Shown here: positions 1 to 6,453 of the stretch, one piece after another
Position numbering within the stretch: the first letter of the stretch is position 1
How the letters are laid out: every line of letters begins with the position of its first letter
From: an uncultured Sporolactobacillus sp.
Lineage (GTDB): Bacteria > Bacillota > Bacilli > Bacillales > Sporolactobacillaceae
Assembly: GCA_900543345.1 (NCBI GenBank)
Contig: UQRJ01000120.1
Coordinates: 1-8,146 of the forward strand
Direction: 5' to 3'
DNA: 8,146 nucleotides
Translations under genes and position numbers: made by a program
The notes under the pieces: model-generated
The model's input: only the letters and a program-made list of their open reading frames with translations
Told to the model about the DNA's origin: nothing
Databases searched by the model: none

Positions 1-2822
1 CGTCCCGCCTCGATCAACAATTTTTTCGTCGCTTGTTGATTGGCTTCGCCGTCAGCCCGTGTTTGCAGAAAGTCCGCCGCCACCGTTTTAATCGCTTCCT
101 GATCCGTCGAGTCGGCAATGGTTTCGACCAGTTTGATCATCCGCTGACGAATGGTATTTTGGCCGAGGTAAAGACCGAAACCGTTCTCCGCGTTATCTTC
201 GAACAGGCTGTTCGTCCACGCCGGCCCCTTATGGTCGAAGGTCGTCGTATATGGACAAACGCCGGCGGGTCCGCCCCAGATGGATGAACACCCGGTCGCA
301 TTGGAAATGAACATCCGATTGCCGAACAACTGCGTGATCAAACGGGCATAGGTGGTCTCCGCACAACCGGCGCACGAGCCGGAGAATTCCAGCAACGGTT
401 TATTGAATTGACTGCCCTTGACCGTCGACGGCTTCATCATGCCCGGTTTCCGATCGACATGTTCAGCCAGATAGTCGAAAACCTCCTGCTGACCCATCTG
501 GGTCTCGCGCGGCTTCATCGTCAGCGCGCCGTCCTTCAGACAAGCATCCGTACAAATCGTACAGCCGAGACAATCAAGCGGACTGATGGCTTGGATATAA
601 CGGTAACCGTTCATGTCCCTACCCCTCATCGCTACCGTTTTTGCCTGATCCGGCAGTTCCGCCGCCTCGGCACTGTCCAAGACGAACGGCCGGATGGCGG
701 CATGCGGACAAACGAAAGCGCAGCGATTGCATTGAATGCAAAGATCGGGGTTCCATTCGGGTATATCGACCGCCACACCTCTTTTTTCAAATTGCGCCGC
801 GCCCAATTCATACGTACCGTCGGCATGATCGCGAAAAGCGGAAACCGGCAGCTTATTGCCCTCCATCCGACCGACCGGATACATGATATTCTCTACCATG
901 GCTTCCAGTTTCGGATTCCTGCCACTTAAATCAAGCGAAACCGTATACGTTTTGTTTTTTGCCGACGGCAAAATCTGCACCTGCCGGACATTGGCCGCCC
1001 CCTCGTCAATCGCCCGATAGTTAGCATGAACAATTGCTTCCCCTTTTGAACTGTAACTTTTATAGGCAAATGCCTTCATGAGTTTAATAGCCTGTTCCTG
1101 CGGAATAATATTTGACAGCATAAAGAATGCGCTCTGCAGGACGGTATTCGTCCGTTTGCCCATGCCGATCCGTCGCGCAATATCCGTAGCATTGATGGCA
1201 TAAACATTGATATGATTGGCTGCCAAGTATTTACGCGCTGCAAAGCCGAGCTTTTCCGACAGCTCTTCATCCGTCCACTGCGAATTGACGAGAAACGTAC
1301 CACCCGGCTTAATATTTTGCACAATGCGAAAACCTTTTTCGATATAAGAAGAGTTATGGCAGGCAATGAAATCGGCCTTTTTGACATAGTACGGTGCTTT
1401 AATCTTGCTTTTGCCGAAGCGCAGGTGGCTAATCGTGACGCCGCCCGTTTTTTTCGAATCGTATTGAAAATAGCCTTGGACATACATATCGGTATTATCG
1501 CCGATGATTTTAATCGAATTTTTATTGGCCCCAACCGTCCCGTCGCCGCCGATTCCCCAGAATTTACAGGAAACCGTATCCGCCGGTGTCGTATCCGGTG
1601 CATCGTCGCGCTCCGGCAAGCTCAGATGCGTGACATCGTCGACAATGCCGACCGTGAATCGCTCTTTCGGACGGTCTTTTTTCAGTTCATCATAAATCGC
1701 AAAAACACTGGCCGGCGGCGTGTCTTTCGATGACAGGCCGTAGCGGCCGCCGACGATCGTTGTCTGCGACTCGCCATAAAGCGCCTTGACAACATCAAGA
1801 TACAACGGCTCGCCAATGGCTCCCGGTTCCTTTGTCCGATCCATGACGGCAATTTTCTTCGCCGTTTTCGGCAAAACAGCACGAAAATGCTGAACGGAGA
1901 ACGGGCGGTAAAGCCGAACTTTAATCAAACCGACCTTTTCACCGCGGGCGAGCAAGTAATCAATGACTTCCTCAACGACGTCGCAAAACGAACCCATTGC
2001 AATAATGACCCGTTCGGCATCCGAGGCTCCGTAATAATTAAATAAATGATAGTCCGTTCCGATCTTCTCATTAATTTGTTCCATATAATTCTCGACAATA
2101 GCCGACAGCGCATCGTAATACGGGTTACTTGCTTCGCGGTTCTGAAAATAAATATCGTCGTTTTGATGACTGCCGCGCATCGTCGGATGTTCCGGATTCA
2201 ACGCGCGCTTTCTGAAAGCTTGCAGTGCATCCCGATCAACCATTTTTGCCAGCTCCGCCCAATCCCACGTCTCAATTTTCTGAATCTCATGGCTGGTACG
2301 AAAGCCATCGAAAAAATTAATAAACGGGACTCGGCCCTTTAGCGACGCCAAGTAGGCAACCGGCGTTAGATCCATGACTTCCTGCGGATTGGTTTCCGCC
2401 AGCATCGCGAAGCCGGTCTGCCGGCATGCGTATACATCCTGATGATCACCGAAGATGCTGAGCGAATGCGAAGCAAGCGCGCGTGCCGTTACATTAATGA
2501 CACAGGGAAGCAATTCACCGGCGATTTTATACATATTGGGAATCATCAGCAACAGGCCCTGACTGGCGGTGTACGTGGTCGTCAACGCCCCCGCATTTAA
2601 ACTGCCGTGCATTGCTCCGGCGGCTCCTGCTTCGCTCTGCAATTCATAAACTCGCGCATGATCGCCGAACATATTTTTTAAACCTGCAGCGGACCAAGTT
2701 TCAGTCGTTTCGGCCATCGGTGACGACGGTGTAATCGGATAAATGGTCGCAACCTCGATAAATGGATAACTGGCATGGGCTGCGGCTGTATTCCCGTCCA
2801 TCGTTTTTTTTGCTCTAGCCAT
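1..2822 (-). CDS. nifJ: Pyruvate:ferredoxin (flavodoxin) oxidoreductase NifJ, 3' end cut by window edge
   Basis: Oxidative decarboxylation of pyruvate with coenzyme A to acetyl-CoA, CO2 and reduced ferredoxin or flavodoxin; a cytoplasmic homodimeric enzyme that can feed nitrogenase. About 940 codons are open to the window edge, against a usual length near 1170-1200, so roughly the last 230 residues are missing. Visible in order: the N-terminal pyrimidine-binding motif with YPITPSSPMAE (about residues 28-38), GDGTVGANKNSIKIIGD (D427), a first ferredoxin motif CxxCxxCxxxCP (C695, C698, C701, C705), a second CxxCxxCxxxC (C751, C754, C757, C761), then the TPP domain with SCAGC (C817, C820), NATGCSSIWG and GPAWTNSLFEDNAE. 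The cysteine spacing follows the Desulfovibrio africanus enzyme, where the cysteine pair and the ATGC cysteine bind the proximal cluster; the fourth ligand lies outside the window. The start at 2822 is preceded by AAAGGAGG eight bases upstream. Last visible gene of the operon, 52 bp after its neighbour. Confidence 0.97.
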   Translation of the reverse strand, partial: MARAKKTMDGNTAAAHASYPFIEVATIYPITPSSPMAETTETWSAAGLKNMFGDHARVYELQSEAGAAGAMHGSLNAGALTTTYTASQGLLLMIPNMYKIAGELLPCVINVTARALASHSLSIFGDHQDVYACRQTGFAMLAETNPQEVMDLTPVAYLASLKGRVPFINFFDGFRTSHEIQKIETWDWAELAKMVDRDALQAFRKRALNPEHPTMRGSHQNDDIYFQNREASNPYYDALSAIVENYMEQINEKIGTDYHLFNYYGASDAERVIIAMGSFCDVVEEVIDYLLARGEKVGLIKVRLYRPFSVQHFRAVLPKTAKKIAVMDRTKEPGAIGEPLYLDVVKALYGESQTTIVGGRYGLSSKDTPPASVFAIYDELKKDRPKERFTVGIVDDVTHLSLPERDDAPDTTPADTVSCKFWGIGGDGTVGANKNSIKIIGDNTDMYVQGYFQYDSKKTGGVTISHLRFGKSKIKAPYYVKKADFIACHNSSYIEKGFRIVQNIKPGGTFLVNSQWTDEELSEKLGFAARKYLAANHINVYAINATDIARRIGMGKRTNTVLQSAFFMLSNIIPQEQAIKLMKAFAYKSYSSKGEAIVHANYRAIDEGAANVRQVQILPSAKNKTYTVSLDLSGRNPKLEAMVENIMYPVGRMEGNKLPVSAFRDHADGTYELGAAQFEKRGVAVDIPEWNPDLCIQCNRCAFVCPHAAIRPFVLDSAEAAELPDQAKTVAMRGRDMNGYRYIQAISPLDCLGCTICTDACLKDGALTMKPRETQMGQQEVFDYLAEHVDRKPGMMKPSTVKGSQFNKPLLEFSGSCAGCAETTYARLITQLFGNRMFISNATGCSSIWGGPAGVCPYTTTFDHKGPAWTNSLFEDNAENGFGLYLGQNTIRQRMIKLVETIADSTDQEAIKTVAADFLQTRADGEANQQATKKLLIEAG

Positions 2823-2830
2823 GGGGATAA

Positions 2831-2838
2831 CCTCCTTT
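2831..2838 (-). promoter_or_regulatory. Ribosome binding site of nifJ
   Basis: AAAGGAGG lies eight bases before the ATG at 2822. It is the strongest Shine-Dalgarno match in the window and fits a highly expressed enzyme. No other in-frame ATG nearby competes. Confidence 0.85.
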
Positions 2839-2874
2839 AATCTTGATCATTAACAAGCTGCCTGCCGAATTTGA

Positions 2875-3882
2875 TCATCCGAACCGATCTTTGAAGCAAA
2901 TCGACACGAGCGAACACGATGCACATTGCGACGGCGAACAGCTCCAATACGGATTGTCGACCCGGCCGATCGAAAAGCCTGATTCGGAGAGTGAAAACGG
3001 ATGATTGCCGTCACCGTTGATCAAGTGCACCAAGCCGTGTTCATGATCGAAACGGACGGTCATCCCTTCACGCATCACGGTTTCATCGTCCAGCGGGCTA
3101 TTGACCAGTTTCGGTTCAATCACTTTTAAATGACCGTCTTCGGTCTGCACGTCAACTCGATTCTCCGACGTGATCAGTTGAATCAATTGGCCTTTTTTAT
3201 CAAAAACAACCGAATTGCTGTCGGCCGTAATACCGGTTGCATCCGGATCGAACGCCGCCAACAGGCCGATCGGCGTATGAATCATTACCGGAGCGGCGGG
3301 TTCGATCGATTCCAGTTCACCTGTTTGATAGAGGGAAAAGCCGACCCGTGTCGCCATTTCCCCAATCGGCGTTTTCACATTGATCACTTCGCCGGGAAAT
3401 AGGGTCATGCTGCGGATGCTGCCGTCTTGCCAAAAAGCAATGCAATTAATCATCGCTTTGAAAGACGTAAAACCAAGATCGAAACGCAGCGGGATCTGCA
3501 ATGACTTTTCATCCTCTTCCGTCCAGAATCCGCTGATCTTTCCGTCGAGCGGGAAGAACCGTTTCAGCTCGCCAGTTTCGAAAAAGGTCACCAATTCGGC
3601 CGGAAACTCACCGATTGCCGTGTAAATCGGCTGTTGCTTCTCCAAAGCGACCGACTTGATCATGCCGCTTTTATAAAACTCTACCGAATACTTATCTTTT
3701 CGCCGCGTCGTTTCCGTATAGAAAGGAACCAATTCACCGATATGGGTGAGTACCATGTTTTTCCCCGATAATCGGATGCCCTCGATTTCGCCGGTCGGAT
3801 AACAGCGGTAAGAAGCTACTGAACCGAAAACGCCGGAGCGCACCTTGACGGTTTCATCGTTAATCTGTTGAAAATTCTGCAT
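2875..3882 (-). CDS. Uncharacterised nif-cluster protein: beta-rich repeats plus C-terminal four-cysteine motif
   Basis: I do not recognise a characterised family. The 335-residue product has no signal peptide or membrane segment, so it should be cytoplasmic. Residues 25-252 are built from about six imperfect units of roughly 30 residues with the pattern aromatic-x-x-x-G-x-[IL]-x-x-[IL] followed by a strand and often I-x-T-x-I-G-[EL] (for example YPTGEIEGIRL, FYKSGMIKSVAL, FWQDGSIRSMTL, LYQTGELESIE, and THIGE, TAIGE, TPIGE, TPIGL). This resembles MORN-like or other short beta-hairpin repeats. The tail, residues 315-329, carries C-x4-C-x2-C-x5-C, which could hold an iron-sulfur cluster or zinc. 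The CxxC-x5-C part recalls half of a SPASM-type motif. The start at 3882 follows GAGGAGG seven bases upstream; a longer reading from 3981 would overlap the preceding gene by 77 bp and lacks a comparable site. Position between an AnfO-like gene and nifJ suggests a role in nitrogenase maturation or electron supply; this is inference. Confidence 0.88.
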   Translation of the reverse strand: MQNFQQINDETVKVRSGVFGSVASYRCYPTGEIEGIRLSGKNMVLTHIGELVPFYTETTRRKDKYSVEFYKSGMIKSVALEKQQPIYTAIGEFPAELVTFFETGELKRFFPLDGKISGFWTEEDEKSLQIPLRFDLGFTSFKAMINCIAFWQDGSIRSMTLFPGEVINVKTPIGEMATRVGFSLYQTGELESIEPAAPVMIHTPIGLLAAFDPDATGITADSNSVVFDKKGQLIQLITSENRVDVQTEDGHLKVIEPKLVNSPLDDETVMREGMTVRFDHEHGLVHLINGDGNHPFSLSESGFSIGRVDNPYWSCSPSQCASCSLVSICFKDRFG

Positions 3883-3889
3883 CAGATTT

Positions 3890-3896
3890 CCTCCTC
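3890..3896 (-). promoter_or_regulatory. Ribosome binding site fixing the start of the cysteine-motif gene
   Basis: GAGGAGG lies seven bases before the ATG at 3882. It decides in favour of this start over an in-frame ATG 33 codons upstream, which lies inside the preceding gene. Confidence 0.8.
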
Positions 3897-3904
3897 GCCT
3901 ACGT

Positions 3905-4510
3905 TCACTTTGGCTTGACGACAATGTACGTATGATCCGTTGCCGGACGTTCTTCGATCGTAAAATGCCGGTCCCGTTCAATCCACGGCGGTGTGTGTCG
4001 ACAGTGCAAATGCAGTTCTGAAAAGGCCGTTCCCGTTAAAAAACCCTTCAATGCTTGTTTTGATGTGATATCGGGAAATTCTTGCTGGATCTTCATTAAA
4101 TCCAATCGATAGACGCCTGCTTCGTTTATCTTCACCGGAGTTGCTTTGCAAAGCTTTTCGGCATCAACGGTTTTTTTTCGTTCGACACGCTGCACTTCGC
4201 GGACGAGCGCATCAAGTATCGGATCGGATAACTGATTAATTTGAAAAATATGAAAATGAGCTTTATCGAAAACAACGTAAGCAATGCCGGAAATCTCCTG
4301 CCCGGCCAGAATTCGACTGTCGTCGATCTTGGTCAGCAACCACTCGATGCGCCGTCTCTGCTCGCCGATCGAAGCAGGCGGCTTGTCGAAAAGTTTGATG
4401 TCCCTATCTTCGGTCCAGCCGGTTTTCCGTCTCGCATAGACAATCAACCGATCGGCCCGACTGAACGGACAAAGTCCCTGTTCTGATAAAAAAACGGTGA
4501 TTTTACACAT
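3905..4510 (-). CDS. AnfO-family nitrogenase accessory protein
   Basis: The 201-residue product matches my recollection of the AnfO family (Fe-only nitrogenase accessory protein) in length and layout. It has an N-terminal strand MCKITVFLSEQG, a middle region with ILAGQEISGIAYVVF (residues 67-81), and the family's C-terminal block DITSKQALKGFL (147-158) followed by FSELHLHCRHTPPW (163-176). The exact biochemical role of AnfO is not settled; in Azotobacter the gene lies in the anf operon. Here it sits with nifB and nifV. C170 and H171 before the PPW are candidate ligand residues. The ATG at 4510 begins directly at the conserved N-terminus. The best upstream purine stretch, AAGGAAG, is 13-15 bases away, which is wide, so initiation may depend on coupling to translation from upstream. 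The product is probably cytoplasmic, with no signal or membrane segment. The gene starts 76 bp after nifV-alpha and ends 22 bp before the next gene. Confidence 0.8.
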   Translation of the reverse strand: MCKITVFLSEQGLCPFSRADRLIVYARRKTGWTEDRDIKLFDKPPASIGEQRRRIEWLLTKIDDSRILAGQEISGIAYVVFDKAHFHIFQINQLSDPILDALVREVQRVERKKTVDAEKLCKATPVKINEAGVYRLDLMKIQQEFPDITSKQALKGFLTGTAFSELHLHCRHTPPWIERDRHFTIEERPATDHTYIVVKPK

Positions 4511-4586
4511 ATGTCGCTTTATCTTCCTTTCGGCCGATGACCATCGTCCGCCCGATCCGTTCGCCGGGCAATTCAGCAGCATTATT

Positions 4587-5402
4587 TCATGCCGCGCGGT
4601 GAATAATCTTTTGAAACTCCCGCTGGGCATCGGCAGCCGCTTCGATTGTGACGCCGAAATCGAAGATCGGCCACGCGACGCGAATCAATTGATAAAAATC
4701 GCAATTCCCCGTCCGTTCGCCGATGCCAAGTAATGTCGTATCCGCGTAATCGCAAGCGTGTTTTAACGCTTCAATCGTGTTGGCCAGCCCCATGCCCAAA
4801 TCGTTATGGCCGTGAAAACCGAAGTCAGCGCGATGTCCCGTCGCTACCGCGATCTTGGTGAATTTTGTCCGACAAAGCAAAGGAAAAGCCGTTCCGACCG
4901 TATCTGCAAAGCGAATGCGGCGAATATTAAAATCGAGCAAAATATTACAAATTTTAATCAAAAAATCATCGTCGCACCGAAAGGCATCTTCGAAACCAAT
5001 TGATACATGTTTGATGCGACGGTCAATGAGCAGCTGCAAGCAGGCAAATAATTGATCGACCACCCATTGTTTGCTCTTTTGCAACTTAGAATAAATCTGA
5101 ATATCCGATGTTGGTATGCTGATATGAATGATATCCGGACCACAATCAATACACTGCTGCAAATCACTCAAAGCCAGCCTCGACCATACGGCTATCTTGG
5201 CCCGCCGCCGCCGGGCTATGATTTGGCAGATCGTTGCTTTTTCCTCTGCACCGGCTGCGGGAATTCCCGCTTCGATTTGCGCAACGCCGACATCGTCCAA
5301 TAAAGAAGCAATGGCCAGCTTTTGCTGCCGGGTAAAATTCACGGATGGGGATTGTTCGCCATCGCGTAATGTCGTATCAACGAGATGTTTTTTCGTTCGA
5401 AT
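4587..5402 (-). CDS. nifV-alpha: Homocitrate synthase alpha (catalytic) subunit, apparent ATT start
   Basis: Condenses acetyl-CoA with 2-oxoglutarate to give homocitrate, the organic ligand of the nitrogenase cofactor; acts in the cytoplasm together with the omega subunit. The 271-residue catalytic TIM barrel shows DTTLRDGEQSP (residues 9-19, with R13 catalytic and D14 a metal ligand by family knowledge), IEAGIPAAG (43-51), SIPTSDIQIYSKL (95-107), the metal-binding HGHND (H197, H199) and GIGERTGN (226-233). Length agrees with the split clostridial alpha subunit. No ATG, GTG or TTG in frame precedes the catalytic motif closely; the first standard start, GTG at 5342, falls after it and would remove R13 and D14. 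An ATT at 5402 lies seven bases after GGAGGG and places the protein start exactly where the family begins. Either ATT initiation is used or a base is wrong. The gene starts 32 bp after nifV-omega. Confidence 0.9.
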   Translation of the reverse strand: MRTKKHLVDTTLRDGEQSPSVNFTRQQKLAIASLLDDVGVAQIEAGIPAAGAEEKATICQIIARRRRAKIAVWSRLALSDLQQCIDCGPDIIHISIPTSDIQIYSKLQKSKQWVVDQLFACLQLLIDRRIKHVSIGFEDAFRCDDDFLIKICNILLDFNIRRIRFADTVGTAFPLLCRTKFTKIAVATGHRADFGFHGHNDLGMGLANTIEALKHACDYADTTLLGIGERTGNCDFYQLIRVAWPIFDFGVTIEAAADAQREFQKIIHRAA

Positions 5403-5409
5403 GGTTAAT

Positions 5410-5415
5410 CCCTCC
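5410..5415 (-). promoter_or_regulatory. Ribosome binding site supporting an ATT start for nifV-alpha
   Basis: GGAGGG, within GAGGGAGGGA, lies seven bases before the ATT at 5402. The spacing is normal for initiation, and no ATG, GTG or TTG lies at the right distance, so this site is the main evidence for the unusual start. Confidence 0.65.
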
Positions 5416-5434
5416 CTCGATTGCCTCCAGTCAA

Positions 5435-6442
5435 TTAGTTCGTACAGCCCGTTTGCGTGACTTGGTTGACGATCCGAATGAATTCCCGATCGTTAACGCG
5501 ACCGTTCTTGCGCGCCCCGAGCTGTTTGACTTTTTGTAAAATCCGCGGCAGTAACTGTTCGTCGACCTGCAAATGCAACTGTTCCAGTTTCCATGCCAAC
5601 GAAGCTTTACCGCTTTTTTTGCCTAAGACGATTTCCCTGGTCTGCCCGACAAGCTCCGGACTGTACGGCTCGTAGCATCGCGGATTCTTCCGAATGCCGT
5701 CGACATGAATCCCCGACTCGACTTGGAAAATGTCTCGGCCGATCACCGCTTTATGCTTCGAAAACGGAACGTGGGTCACCCGCTCGATCAGATCGCGCAT
5801 TTTCACAAAATATCGACACTCACGGCGATTCGTAAAACGATGGTGCAAACAAAGCGTCATCGTTAATTCTTCAAGCGACGTATAATCGCCGAGCGAGCCG
5901 AAGGAAGTGACAATTTCCGCATTGTCCGTTACCAGGGCCCACTCCGTCGCAATTCCTGTCGCACAATGCAGACGATTCATCGGGCAAAATTCAATCGGTC
6001 CCGCAAAATTATTTTTTAATTTTTGAAACGCATCGCTATAATCGTATAACAAGGCGTCGTCCAGCCCGCTGATACGGGTTTTATACAACGGCGAGGAACA
6101 CCGTAAACGATCGATTCCGTCGATGCTGCGTAGCTTGATTTCCTTGGTGAGCGCCGAATCGTCTTCGACGCCGCCATGCTCACAGACAAACGCGCGAAAT
6201 TCGGGATAATTGCGCATGTCCGCAACACGATCAATTCTTAACAGATAATTTCCCGCCGACGGGAGCGGTTTAAGCGCTTGATAGACGTTTTCCGAAAGTT
6301 CGATTCCGTCGCAGTTCATTTTCAACAAGAGTGTCAATATCTGTTTCAATGTATGAACATCGACTGAGAAATCGTCCAAGCAAGATAAGGTTCTATCAAT
6401 GATTTTAATCACTTGATGATCATCCCCGTCCGACTTGATCAA
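5435..6442 (-). CDS. nifV-omega: Homocitrate synthase omega subunit
   Basis: Partner of the alpha subunit in the two-part homocitrate synthase known from Clostridium pasteurianum. The 335-residue protein has an N-terminal half resembling a degenerate barrel (IIDRTLSCLDDF, residues 14-25, in place of DTTLRDGEQ), so it should not be catalytic alone. The C-terminal half is the accessory region of the homocitrate/isopropylmalate synthase family: PFSKHKAVIGRDIFQVESG (226-244), GIHVDGIRKNP (244-254), YEPYSPELVG (257-266) and VLGKKSGKASL (272-282). The start is TTG at 6442, six bases after AAGGA, nine bases downstream of the nifB stop. A GTG ten codons further in, at the point where homology starts, is an alternative. 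The order omega then alpha rules out a simple frameshift of a fused nifV, because a fused protein would have the alpha part first. Confidence 0.9.
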   Translation of the reverse strand: MIKSDGDDHQVIKIIDRTLSCLDDFSVDVHTLKQILTLLLKMNCDGIELSENVYQALKPLPSAGNYLLRIDRVADMRNYPEFRAFVCEHGGVEDDSALTKEIKLRSIDGIDRLRCSSPLYKTRISGLDDALLYDYSDAFQKLKNNFAGPIEFCPMNRLHCATGIATEWALVTDNAEIVTSFGSLGDYTSLEELTMTLCLHHRFTNRRECRYFVKMRDLIERVTHVPFSKHKAVIGRDIFQVESGIHVDGIRKNPRCYEPYSPELVGQTREIVLGKKSGKASLAWKLEQLHLQVDEQLLPRILQKVKQLGARKNGRVNDREFIRIVNQVTQTGCTN

Positions 6443-6445
6443 TAT

Positions 6446-6453
6446 CTTTCCTT
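6446..6453 (-). promoter_or_regulatory. Ribosome binding site of nifV-omega overlapping the nifB stop codon
   Basis: AAGGAAAG begins inside the TAA stop of nifB and lies three to six bases before the TTG at 6442. The arrangement implies translational coupling of nifB and nifV-omega. Confidence 0.65.

Noticed and set aside
408..929. Plus-strand open reading frame of 173 codons inside the nifJ region, and a similar one at 1212-1733
   Set aside because: Both lie antisense to clearly conserved NifJ motifs, have no family features and no convincing ribosome site; they are shadows of the minus-strand gene.
1076..1603. Minus-strand 175-codon frame overlapping nifJ
   Set aside because: It is out of frame with the NifJ reading that carries the GDGT and ferredoxin motifs, and its product is arginine- and serine-rich without recognisable features.
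4587..6442. nifV split as a frameshift or pseudogene
   Set aside because: The omega part precedes the alpha part, the reverse of a fused protein, each has its own ribosome site, and the arrangement matches the known two-subunit clostridial enzyme.
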